DNA of 64,000 nt from Reticulitermes speratus (lineage: Eukaryota; Arthropoda; Insecta; Blattodea; Rhinotermitidae): the NCBI GenBank assembly GCA_021186555.1, contig JAJKFL010000005.1:50685635-50749634 (forward strand), read 5' to 3'. Positions 53,105-63,664 of this stretch are shown piece by piece. The first letter of the stretch is position 1. Each line of letters opens with the position of its first letter. The translations under genes and the position numbers were made by a program. The notes beneath the pieces were generated by a model. The model searched no databases. It had not been told where the DNA came from and saw only the letters and a program-made list of their open reading frames with translations.

Positions 53105-53260
53105 TCAAAATCTTTAGTCTTAATTCACCGTGCATTTTTATTATTCTAGACATTCACCAACAAAATGTACAAATCACTAACAAGGTGCAATCAGCCCCTT
53201 ATCATAGTCAAACCCTACACATGTTTCGGCTCTCTATGAGCCATCATCAGGGGTTTTTCA
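53105..53260 (-). mobile_element. Single hammerhead-type unit
   Basis: On the minus strand the order is ribozyme-like core (53,208-53,258), GCACCTTGTTAGTG, then ACATTTTGTTGGTGAATGTC and ATGCACGGTGAATTAAG. This shows the full unit in one orientation without an inverted partner. Confidence 0.75.
53208..53258 (-). ncRNA. Hammerhead-ribozyme-like motif, perfect 6-bp stem I
   Basis: Minus strand: AAACCC, CTGATGA, stem II GGCTC-ATAGA-GAGCC, GAA, ACATGTGU, A, GGGTTT. Stem I AAACCC/GGGTTT is perfect, the core is complete, and stem III is AC/GU with a four-base loop. Confidence 0.72.
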
Positions 53261-53823
53261 ATAGTGCTTTTCAAATGCTGGATAGATCTACTAATGACAC
53301 TCGTACAGTTTTGCACCGTTATGATCGTAAAAACATTTGTTTCGTAAGTCAAAATCATGGGTCATAAATTATAGTTAAAATGATAAAATGTTACAACAAC
53401 ACTGTTCACTGTATCTTCTTATAAAGATATGTGTCGCACTTCCAGAAGTTTCACAAGATCATATACTGCATATACTATATATACTGTTTGTTCAAAGATG
53501 ATACTTGAAAGTATAGCTGTTTTGTTTGTTTAGGAGTCAGTATAATAGGAAAGTATGTATAAAGGTAGATCAAGCAAACTACCAAATTTGTAGTCTTCAG
53601 GGATTTGACAGTGTGTAGTCTGATAGATGGGTGCCATTGTTCTGGATGACATATGCTGTCCCCTGAAGGTGAAATGCCTGCAACAGTAACTGCCCCATGT
53701 GCAAGGGTGAAAAAATTGAACAGTTATCATCCATACTGTTTACTTCCGCTTCATATATTTTAGCAAATTAAAGTTAGCGTGGAGAAAATCAGATTAGCTG
53801 ATGATTGGAAAAGTTCATTACAG

Positions 53824-53930
53824 TAGAGTCCTTTTAATTTGGCACCCATGGGACTGGACAGGTGCTGGATTATCGAATATTCTGGATTGTTAAACAGTAC
53901 CAATACTGACCTAAGATCTTACAGGTAATT
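53824..53930 (+). mobile_element. pogo/Tigger-like terminus
   Basis: CAGTAGAGTCCTTTTAATTT and GCTGGATTATCGAATATTCT resemble the ends of Tigger/pogo elements. The other end was not located, and the following 900 bp have no readable transposase. Confidence 0.5.
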
Positions 53931-55080
53931 TTTTGTCCTGCTCGTATACTTGACTGTACAAAAAAAAAAGATTTAGCTTCTTCATTTATCGTTGGCGCAG
54001 TCCCAGGTTTTCCTTCGGAACACATTGCTGTAAGCTATTTATACAACACCTTGTCCAGTTGTGCTAATTTATACTGTTTCAATATCTGTTACTTTGGAAG
54101 GCCCTTCACACTTCAACTTGATGCCACAAACGATCATAATTGGTCATTTCGTTTCTTTATATCATAGATAGTTCATCATCCAATGTTGTATGAAGCCATA
54201 ACCACACTGCAGCTTTCACCACTTTTGAGCCTCCGAATTATTTCAAGTTTCTGAGGAATTGTTATGCTACTTGCTTCCTCCTGCCAGCAACATGTTGTTT
54301 ACTCATCTTGAAATATTTTGAAGCCATAGCTTGATGGACTAAATAGAGTCCTGATTAACACGAGGTACAGTCACAGACTCAGTACGCATACTGGATGTTG
54401 TCGATGATGAAACTTCTGGTGTTAGGACTGTTTACCTTAACCGCCAAACTATTGGGATTTCCAGAGTAAAAGCAACTGGATTAGAGGAATTCTGCTGTGT
54501 TGTAAATGTGTCTGTGAGGGCATGGTAAATTTGCTGGACTAGTTGCCAGACGGTTTTTTACCATCAGGTTACATATAGTAAGTAACCAATGCAGTGTCGC
54601 CTGCTCCCTCTGATAGGTACACAAACGGAACTTTGCCCCATGTAATAGTGTTACAAAACCAAATGTCCACCAACAGTTCACCACTGTACGTATGACCATG
54701 AATGGTAGCTGAACATCAGAGTTTGGCGTTCAGGCCGTTCACTGCTGGAAGTGTGCATATCTGTGGCTTGGTCATGGCTCAGCTGGAATTTGGGAACAGA
54801 AAAACAGGCATAAACTAAAAATAATTATTATCAAAAATAATGTGTTTGACAACATGATCTCTAGGCACTATGGTAACTTGCTGTCTGGGACTTGTAGCCC
54901 TGGTCCTTCACGTATACATACAAATGCATACATGAGGTTTTATGTTGTATGTTACCTCAAGTTCTTTTTAGGAAGATTTAAAAAAGTATTTATAGTAGAG
55001 GCAAGAAAATCTGAATTTTTCCAGATATTTGAAACTTTGCTGGGGAGAGTACAGGTTTTGGTGAAAGGGATTTCTTTTTA
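53931..55080. other. Unassigned stretch
   Basis: No gene recognised. Possibly decayed DNA transposon interior, but no motif supports that. Confidence 0.4.
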
Positions 55081-55084
55081 CAGG

Positions 55085-55622
55085 TTTATAGTGTTGCAGA
55101 CAGAACTATAATTTTGCCTGTTGTTTTCTATGGGTGTGAAACTTGGTCTGTCACACTGAGGGAGGAACATAGGCTGAGGGTGTTTGAGAATAGGGTGCTG
55201 AGGAGGATATTTGGGCATAAGAGGGACGAGGTAGCAGGGGAGTGGAGAAGACTACATAACGAGGAACTTAATAATCTGTACTCATCACCAACTATTATTT
55301 GGGTGATCAAATCAAGAAGAATGAGGTGGGCAGGTCATGTAGCACGTATGGGTAAGGGGAGAGGTGCATACAGGATTTTGGTGGGTAGACCTGAGGGAAG
55401 GAGACCACTTGGAAGACCCAGGCATAGATGGGAGGATAATATTAAAATGGATCTTCAAGAAGTAGGATGGGAGGGCATGGACTGGATTGATATGGCTCAG
55501 GATAGGGACAGGTGGCGGGCTGTTGTGAGTGTGGTAATGAACCTTTGGGTTCCCTAAAACACGGGGAATTTCTTGACCACCTGAGGACCTGTTAGCTTCT
55601 CAAGATGGACTCTGCTCCATGG

Positions 55623-55656
<34 letters not shown>
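55085..55656 (+). mobile_element. LINE family 1: reverse transcriptase C-terminus with (GTTA)n tail
   Basis: An open frame of 147 codons (55,114-55,557) encodes [64 protein letters not shown] and [14 protein letters not shown]. This is the C-terminal region of an RTE/Jockey-like non-LTR ORF. The catalytic part is absent. The 3' UTR ends CTCCATGGAG and GTTA repeated about nine times. The best preserved of at least six copies in this window. Confidence 0.95.
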
Positions 55657-55657
<1 letters not shown>

Positions 55658-55659
55658 GT

Positions 55660-55915
55660 TACAGAAGTTGCACAGGAGTGACGGTTGAATATGTAGGTAC
55701 ACAACAGAGCCAAGTGCATTGCTTTTACTTGCTCTCAGTAATTGCCCAGGAATTAAAGAAAGGTGGGGAAAATAAGTTGGTATCCAGGGGACTGTCACGG
55801 TGGTTTGTTTTAGGACCATATAACTAAGATAAACGATTGTCACATGACAGTAGTGATCGTAATTAATAAACATCTTGTATTAAAGACTGTCAAAGCCAGT
55901 GGGTCTTTACGTCAG
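55660..55915. other. Unassigned stretch
   Basis: Nothing recognised. Confidence 0.5.
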
Positions 55916-55917
55916 TG

Positions 55918-56125
55918 AATATTGTCACAACCTTCTAGGATGGGATGCCACATTTTCTGATAGATGGGTAGCAGTGTTCCAGAGGAACCAGGTGCCTCCA
56001 TCTTCAGGTAGAGACCCTGAAGTTGGAGGCAGTAGGTTTTCCCAAAATGTTGGTATCAACTTACCAGACTAGACAGCATCACATCCCAGAAGACCTTAAA
56101 CTTAATTGGTCGATTGAGATTTCAG
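55918..56125. repeat. Decayed fold-back, GAAACGTCGGTAA subfamily
   Basis: CTTCTAGGATGGGATGCCAC at 55,932 mirrors GCATCACATCCCAGAAGACC at 56,075. The centre has CTTCAGGTAGAGACCCTGAAG. Confidence 0.65.
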
Positions 56126-57825
56126 CATCTAGCCTCAGTGCTTCAAGGAAGAACATGCTGTTGGATATACATCACACTTTTTTTGAAATTCAACAGGAAT
56201 TCTCGTTATTTTGAAATGCATTGTAGATTTGGGTAGTATGTGTTCAGAATGATAAAGAAAGAATGTCGAAAGGAAATGACTTTATCTGGTTTTTAAGTGT
56301 ATTTGAGTGTTATCTTATTGGTTTAACAGAATTCAAAGGAAACTATTTAAAACTTACAGTACAGGAATCTTAAATTTATTCATTCTTTTTTGCACACAGT
56401 TATACATACTACAGTATATTAATATACATGATATTTAATCTAGGAGTTTCATAGCACATAAAAGAGGAGGAGACTTGCTCATTGCATCGTAATAATAATG
56501 ACAGTAGAAGTCTCACAGTTTGATTGATTTCACTTCCTACCAAACCTTCAATTAAGGGTCTCAGTAGGATTCACATTAAAGTGGAAGGTCAGCAATGAGT
56601 TCAGTGATGTGGCCAGTGTGAAGCTGTTACTGCAAACAATTATCAGTCATCCTGTCCCTGCCTTGATTCAAGGTTTGCTATTTCCTGTTGCATTGAGGCT
56701 TTGTTTGCCTTGCTGATGCCTGGCTGTTACATAAAACACACATGTTTCAATGTTACTATAACTTACCACATACAGTGCCTGGAAGGTGTGGCAAAGTTAG
56801 GGGGAACATTTTAAGCATAATAACATACACTAGAACTGCAGACTCAGTGATGAGATCAGGCTGTATTATGAAGTGGGTTTGTACTCTTAGAATTGCTTTC
56901 AGGAGGGATCAAGTTTGATTCTCAAATGAGTAAGGGAGTCGTTAGTTCTTGGTTTTCTTCTGTCTGTTTAGGTGAATGCCAAGATAGTATCTTCAGATAG
57001 GCCATTGAGTATTAAAGGGTCAGTTATTTTGCAAGGTAAAAGTATAAATTTGTCCCTGCGTCTATGAACATTCTTAATTGGCTGAGTGGTTTGTGCTGTA
57101 ACCTCCTTTGCCTTTGAGAGAGCTCCTGGGTATCTTACACTGCAGCAGTCTGAAGTGGCCCACTGTTCTGCAGACATACCTGTTACAGTCTCTATTAGAG
57201 CACTGAATCTTGAAAACATATGGCAGTGTAATGCTACAAAATTATTTCAGTTTGTACCACCTACTGGTAAATTAAGAGCCTAGAAATTGTCAAGTTACGT
57301 GTTTTACTGATTGCTGAATTTTATAATGCTATTTTATTACAGAAAGTGCAATTCATGGGAAATTATTGTAAGTAATGCAATGCAATGGAATGTTTGTGGA
57401 ATTATTTGCGTACTGTGGTTTGTGATTGTGTATAAAAGTGCCGCCATTATTTTTGGAAATGTCTGTTGTAGAGTTCACTATTTATGATACAAAACGCTTT
57501 CTTTCCACAATTCCTGTGTCTTAATGAATAAAGTGTTTATGTTATATAACAGAGGTAGAGTTCATGTCTTCTGTATGCAGTGATTCTTTGGCAAGACGTC
57601 CATGGCACTTGACGTAGAAGTCGTGAGCTTGGGTCCAAAATGGAGGAAGGGGCTAGTGTCCTCTTTTTAATACATAGTTTGTAGCAGCAAAGAATTTGTT
57701 TCAATGGGAACAGACCAGTCATAGAAATTGATAGGTGGCTATGAATCTGAAATTGATCATAAGTTGATCATTTCTAGTTATCGATTGGCAGAAAAGTTAA
57801 AAAAAGATATTGAAGATGAGGCTCT
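56126..57825. other. Unassigned stretch
   Basis: No gene, exon or repeat recognised. Confidence 0.5.
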
Positions 57826-57829
57826 CATG

Positions 57830-57965
57830 ACAGTAAATGTTAAGGTTATGGCCTTGTGGGATGTTGCTTTGTATAGTTAGGTAGACAGTTTCCTCAAAAA
57901 CACTGGTACCTATATACCAAAATACATGACGTCACATCCCAGAAGTCCATGGTCTTAGAAAAACG
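57830..57965 (+). repeat. Decayed fold-back, same subfamily
   Basis: CTTGTGGGATGTTGCTTTGT (57,853) mirrors ATGACGTCACATCCCAGAAG (57,925). Confidence 0.55.
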
Positions 57966-58011
57966 TCAGTCCAAGAAACGTCATAGTGACTATCAGCCTA
58001 TGCGTCTGTTT

Positions 58012-58685
58012 ATAGAATCAAAACAGATGCATACTGTTACTGCATACTGTATGCAATCAAAACAGATGCATTGTTACTGCATACTGTATGCAGTCAAAAC
58101 AGATGCATTGTTACTGCATACTGTATGTAATCAAAACAGCTGTTACTGCATACTGTATACAATCAAAACAGATGCATTGTTACTGCATACTACATGTAAT
58201 CAAAACAGCTGTTACTGCATACTGTATGCAATCAAAACAGATGCATTGTTACTGCATACTACATGTAATCAAAACAGCTGTTACTGCATACTGTATGCAA
58301 TCAAAACAGATGCATTGTTACTGCATACTGTATGCAATCAAAACAGATGCATTGTTACTGCATACTGTATGCAGTCAAAACAGATGCATTGTTACTGCAT
58401 ACTGTATGTAATCAAAACAGCTGTTACTGCATACTGTATGCAATCAAAACAGATGCATTGTTACTGCATACTACATGTAATCAAAACAGCTGTTACTGCA
58501 TACTGTATGCAATCAAAACAAATGCATTTTTACTGCATACTGTATTCAATCAAAACAGATGCATTGTTACTGCATACTGTATGTAATCAAAACAGCTGTT
58601 ACTGCATACTGTATGCAATCAAAACAGATGCATTGTTACTGCATACTCTGTGCAATCAAAACAGATGCATACTGTTACTGCATGC
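58012..58685. repeat. Tandem array of alternating 37-bp and 32-bp units
   Basis: The long unit CATACTGTATGCAATCAAAA-CAGATGCATTGTTACTG (37 bp) and the short unit (CAGCTGTTACTG end, 32 bp) alternate irregularly, about 19 units in all. Long plus short is 69 bp, a multiple of 3, which keeps spurious frames open through the array. Confidence 0.97.
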
Positions 58686-58689
58686 TGTT

Positions 58690-59450
58690 TTTCTCTTTCT
58701 GTCAGACAAGACAAAGTTTTCACCTTATAAATGTGTGACTCTGAGCTGAAGTGTACTAGAAAGCTTGTAACATTAGTTGTGGTCAGCTTAAGACCTGAAG
58801 GTTAACCTGGGCTGGGAGAGTTCATACACCATGACAGTATGGAAGCATTGCCATAAAAACTCATTTCCATTTGCATATGCACAGGTTGAGAGAAGTTAGG
58901 CAGCAGTTACAAAAACCGGTTCCGGCCTTATTGTTTTAGGCAAGGCCTGTCAGGCACGGTATATGCCCCTCTTCATATTCAGCCTTCTAGCTGAAGAGTC
59001 AGCTGATGTGAGTAGAAACGCAATTTAATACCAACTAAAAGGAAAAGAACTTGACCCAACTACTAAAAAGAAAAGATTAAAATTAAAACAACACTCCAAG
59101 GAGAGGAGTAAGAACAGGATATAATTTCATGTGGAAGCAAGAGGTTTTTGCTTCATTCCATGGAATCTGTTTATAAAAGTGACCTATGTATTTTACTGCC
59201 TTATACTCAAGACATGATGAATGTTGTCTTGAGTTTCTTTATACAGGTTTGAAACAGTAATCATTTGTTAGCCTACTTCCCCTGTTTTGTAAGGAAAGGT
59301 AGTTTTTGTGGTACCATGCCAACAGTGCACACTTGTGTGTGCATGTGCATGTGTGTGCATGTGCATGTGTGTGCCAGCTGCCTACTAACTTTTAAATCAG
59401 TGCATGGATATTCGTGGAATTTCGGATAAAACATTATGCTGCTAGAGCAG
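58690..59450. other. Unassigned stretch
   Basis: A (TG)n/(CATG) run lies at about 59,330-59,372. Nothing else was recognised. Confidence 0.5.
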
Positions 59451-59451
59451 G

Positions 59452-60025
59452 GATGCACAAATCCCGTGTGCCATGTTGCTATGGCGACTAGATTTTGTAT
59501 GTTAGCACCTAATATTTGTGGTCCCCGGTATGGAACTTGCTTCATGTCACCCTTCTGACGGCAGGTGTGCACCCAGAATTTTTCATTCGGTGGGGTTTGA
59601 CCCTGAGGCTATATATAATTAATGTTTGAATTTAAAACTTATGTTTTAAAAGTTATGTCATAAGTATGACTGAAACATAACACTGTTTGCAACTGCATTT
59701 ATATACATACAAATATAACTACATGTTCCGTGACTCAATCGCAGTGCCCAATCTTTTTTTTTTTTTTTTTAATTTTATTATATTTATTTTTCAAAATTCT
59801 AATGTACTAGTAATCAGCCGATTTCAGTGGCCGATTTTGGCTGAAGGGTAAATCATGTAAAACTTCTGATATCTTCGTGTCAACAAAATCTGTGTTTTTT
59901 AAATTTCGATTTTGTGGGGTTTGGGGGGGGGGGCTGCAACCCGGTAGCCCCCCCCCCCCTTTGCGTGCGCCCTTGTCTGGCGCCTACAGTTTTGAGGTGG
60001 CTCCTAGATTTTTGGAAAATCTGTT
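59452..60025 (-). mobile_element. hAT-like element remnants
   Basis: CAGGGATGCACAAATCCCGT at 59,452 resembles a hAT terminus and shares blocks with 5,264-5,370; GGCGCCTACAGTTTTGAGG and CTCCTAGATTTTTGGAAAA near 59,980 match the same fragment. T-, G- and C-runs at 59,753-59,962 separate the parts. Confidence 0.4.
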
Positions 60026-60243
60026 TACCCTTATATTAGAGGGTACATTACCTTTGAATTTTCAGTTCCTTATCATTTCTGTATGTAACATGGGAATCGT
60101 ACAAACGTGAGACTGGATCTGCTGTGGTGCTCTGTTATGTAAGAATGAACTGTTGTAGCTAGGTAGCTGTCATCTTTTGTTCACGTGATTTATTTGGAGC
60201 AGCGTCTTTCTTGAGAGTCCATCAATTACTGACATAGGCAGAA

Positions 60244-60345
60244 ACTTTCCAATGTCACATGGAACCAGAATATTCATTACCATGTTCACAATGGCTTGCT
60301 ACCAGTTCCTGTTCTGAGCCGAATTAACCCATTCCACTCTATGTA
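60244..60345 (-). mobile_element. LINE family 1 fragment, antisense
   Basis: GGAACCAGAATATTCATTACC followed by CCAGTTCCTGTTCTGAGCC matches the minus strand of the RDRWRAVV...MNL segment. Confidence 0.6.
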
Positions 60346-60374
60346 AAATAATATCATGGTAGCCAAATGAGATC

Positions 60375-60478
60375 TGCACAGTGCTTCCTGTTTCGTAACA
60401 TTCCACTCATCTCCGTCTACTGCCAAGCTTAATAATGAGTGGAGCTATACCTCCACTCCCCCAATATGCATTTATGGC
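60375..60478 (+). mobile_element. SINE family D body fragment
   Basis: CCACTCATCTCCGTCTACTG, GCCAAGCTTAATAATGAGTG and GAGCTATACCTCCACTCCC are the ordered blocks of the family D body. Confidence 0.6.
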
Positions 60479-60610
60479 GTGCGTAAGGACAAATTACCTT
60501 TTCAGTTATGCCATATAAAGAGTGTTTCTTGGTTTAGTAAACTAACACATGCACCTTTTCGATGCATAGCAACCCATTGGCTATTAGCCTTGAGGAATGG
60601 TCAGTGTAGC

Positions 60611-61081
60611 CAGTGGCGGACTGGGTCTAAAAATATTGGTTGCCAGGAGACAAAGGGGGCCCACCCACAACTATAAGGCTATAATTTAATTTTTATAAGA
60701 AATAAATAAAATTTTCAAAAAATACATAAGTGGAAAAAAGGTACAATTAAAAATTTGCGAAATAAATGTACGTTTTTTAGTAATTACAGTGTACATATTA
60801 CTGGCAGTATACAGTAGATACTAAATGTAAATACAGATTGTTATAATTGAATTTTTAAATTATTTTTTTTTAATTTTAAATAAATGGTGGATTTTATTTA
60901 AAAAAATTTATTAAAATAGTAATACAACGTAAATTTTAGTTGCAGCCAGTAATAATATTGGAACTTCTATTATATTTTCAAGCTACTAAAAGGTCATTAA
61001 TATTTTTTTAACATATTGTCTAATGTTTAAGGGGGCCCACTTGCCATCGGGCAAGCTGATACCCTGGCCAGTCCGCCACTG
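60611..61081 (+). mobile_element. hAT MITE, copy 1 (471 bp)
   Basis: Termini CAGTGGCGGACTGG and CCAGTCCGCCACTG are perfect inverted repeats; the 8-bp target duplication AGTGTAGC is exact (60603-60610 and 61082-61089). The interior is AT-rich and non-coding. The subterminal GGGGGCCCAC motif is present near both ends. Confidence 0.97.
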
Positions 61082-61253
61082 AGTGTAGCTATGCAGAACG
61101 CAGTACATCTGCGTCTGCTACGTGCTTTGGCATCAAGGTTTACAACAGTCTGCCGTCCCATATCAAAAACTTGTCTAATAATACCAAACAAATTAAATGA
61201 GCCTTAAAAATTTTCCTATATTCTGATTCCTTCTGCCCACTTGATGAATACTT

Positions 61254-61517
61254 TTTTTTTTTTTCCTATGGCTCGACAGCCCCTAGGGGGCCTAGGCCTC
61301 CTCATATTTCGAGGCTTCACGATCACACTCAGACACACCACACTCGGTAGGACTCCTCTCGACGAGTGATCAGCCCTTCGCAGAGACCTCTACCTGACAA
61401 CACACAACACTCACAACAGACACACATCCATGCCCCCGGTGGGATTCGAACCCGCAATCCCAGTAAGCGAGCGGCCGCAGACCCACGCCTTAGACCGCGC
61501 GGCCACTGGGATTGGCA
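61254..61517 (-). mobile_element. SINE family B, full length
   Basis: The minus strand has GCCAATCCCAGTGGCCGCGC, box B GGGTTCGAATCCC, the full body and a poly-A tail (T-run at 61,252-61,266). The target duplication GATGAATACTT lies at 61243-61253 and 61518-61528 and splits the LINE codons for DEYF. Confidence 0.96.
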
Positions 61518-61810
61518 GATGAATACTTCAATGTAAACAAATAATACAAATTCGTGATTTATTATCGTAACTGTTCCTTTTGAACTAATCTATTGTTATT
61601 TTAACATTGTATTTAACACTGACTGGTTTGAATCAAATTATATTCAAATTTTTACATACTTTCTCTTTTTTAAATGTTATCTTATATGGCACTATTTATA
61701 TCTACTTGCATTGATGTTTATATAATAATATTTAAATTCTGTGTTATCTATGATGAATTTAGAACCATGGTCGTTAAATACATTTTAATCTATTTGCCTG
61801 TTGATCAGTG

Positions 61811-62291
61811 CAGTGGCGGACTGGCCAGGGTGTCAGCTTGCCCGATGGCAAGTGGGCCCCCTTAAACATTAGACGATATGTTAAAAATGTTAATGACCTT
61901 TTAGTAGCTTGAAAATATAATAGAAGTTCCAATATTATTACTGGCTGCAACTTAAATTTACGTTGTATTACTATTTTAATAAAAAAATTTTTAATAAAAT
62001 CCACCATTTATTTAAAATTAAAAAAAATTATTTAAAAACTCAATTATGACAATCTGTATTTACATTTAGTATCTACTGTATACTGCCAGTAATATGTACA
62101 ATATATATACACTGTAATTACTAAAAAATATACATTTATTTCGCAAAAATTTTAATTGTACCTTTTTTCCACTTATGTATTTTTTGAAAATTTTATTTAT
62201 TTCTTATAAAAATTAAATTATAGCCTAATAGTTGTGGGTGGGCCCCCTTTGTCTCCTGGCAACCAATATTTTTAGACCCAGTCCGCCACTG
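61811..62291 (-). mobile_element. hAT MITE, copy 2, inverted relative to copy 1 (481 bp)
   Basis: Same termini as copy 1 with an exact 8-bp target duplication GATCAGTG at 61803-61810 and 62292-62299. Sequence is nearly the reverse complement of 60,611-61,081, so the two form a large potential hairpin. Confidence 0.97.
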
Positions 62292-62400
62292 GATCAGTGT
62301 ATATATACTTGATATGTTTTGACTTATTCTGTATCAAATAGGTTATTTCAACCTCTCATAGATTTATAGAACGTATGAAATAAATAAATAGATAAATAAT

Positions 62401-63250
62401 AAACAAGAAGGAATGCCAGACTGCCGTATGAACAAACAGGGCAAAGTACAGTTCCGCTTAGCTAATTAGATGTGGATTCTCAGCATGTCCAGAAGCTTGT
62501 TTGGGTCAGGTGCACCAATCGACCCCAGTTTTTTTTCTGGTGATAAGAACTGAAGATGTTGGCTGCACTCTGGCTTGGTGCCAGAGAAGAACCAGCAAGA
62601 GGCAATGACCTGAAGGACTGGTAGTGAATACCATTTAAGGTTTACCTCCTACTCTGCCCCTGGGTAAGACCCAATAAGTCCCGTTACTTCTGAATTGGCA
62701 GGTTACAACACACAAACACAGTGCATAATGGAATCTTTCATGGTCTACCATTTTGTTCTGGGCAATCATTGTGGTACACCAGAATGTTGTAACTTCTATT
62801 GTTCCACAAAAATTGCTTTGTAACTGCCCCCCACCCCACCCCCCCAAAAAAAAGACAACGCACACTGTATCGTGAAGCAGCAGAGCCCACCTGTGTTCAT
62901 CCCTGTTTCTGCTGACCGTGAGGAACTACTTTCATTGTCAGCCTTGAGCCAAGTTCATCGCACAAGGTCTTCTGCCGTGTAAGAGACTCATAGACTGAAG
63001 ATGGCAGATGGTGATAACCTTGGCTCCTGTGGCGTGGGAGGCTGTGTCATTGTCTTCTGCCGTGTAACAACCCCAGACGCTGGAAGCCACGTTCGTCGTA
63101 ACTTTCATCAGTTTCTGTTGTGGTAGTTACCCATAGATACTATGAGAGGACAGGATATGTAAGAGAATGTGTCAAATTAAGAATGAGTGAAGAATCGTAT
63201 ATGGCAAGTTCTCTGACTTTTTCGTGTCTGGTAGTTTTATTATGGGACTG
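62401..63250. other. Unassigned stretch
   Basis: A C/A-run lies at 62,827-62,856. Traces of a fold-back arm (TCTTCTGCCGTGTAA at 62,968 and 63,053) are repeated. No gene was seen. Confidence 0.5.
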
Positions 63251-63254
63251 TCTG

Positions 63255-63535
63255 ATGACTGACAGCTGTAGGCCGGACAACCGAGAAATCATATTTCGAA
63301 TCACAGCAGAGGCAATATATTTTTTTTTCCCTGCTCAAAACCATCCAGATTGGTTCTGGGACCCACATACCCTCCTATTCAATGGGTATCCCGGGATTAT
63401 TTTTCGGAGGTAAAGCAGCGGGAGCGTGAAGCTGACCACTCATCTCCATCTAGTGCCGAGTTTAAGAATAAGTGGAGCTATACCTCTTCTCCCCTCTAGA
63501 CTTTCATGACGACTGTACCTGTACCTTTACCTGGG
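63255..63535 (+). mobile_element. SINE family D, copy 3
   Basis: A worn head with ATATTTCGAATCACAGCAGA (box-B-like) is followed by the body with GAAGCTGACCACTCATCTCC, GTGCCGAGTTTAAGAATAAG and GGAGCTATACCTCTTCTCCC. Confidence 0.65.
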
Positions 63536-63664
63536 GTGTAGCAGGTGTTGTGATGAACTTTATGTGAAATGCAGTACAATGAACTGTACTGTGATTGTCC
63601 CAGCTGCTTGTTGTGGTCAGCTCAGGGGCAAAATAGAGACTAGAAGTGTGTGTCGTTTATAAGA

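Larger units (their letters stand above)
60479..62400 (+). mobile_element. LINE family 6 3' end, broken by three insertions
   Basis: With the insertions ignored, 61,090-61,253 encodes FGIKVYNSLPSHIKNLSNNT and ALKIFLYSDSFCPLDEYF, and after the SINE the frame resumes with NVNK and a stop. This is a non-LTR ORF2 C-terminus of the GIK(V/I)(F/Y)N.LP type with one internal stop (TGA for CGA). The 3' UTR ends in AAATAAATAAATAGATAAAT. The 5' limit is uncertain. Confidence 0.7.

Noticed and set aside
55114-55557. A 147-codon host protein-coding gene
   Set aside because: It is the C-terminus of a non-LTR reverse transcriptase with a (GTTA)n tail and at least five other copies in the window.
57949-58749. 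A 266-codon open frame on the plus strand
   Set aside because: It is a by-product of the 37/32-bp tandem array; composition is dominated by the repeat and there is no recognisable domain.
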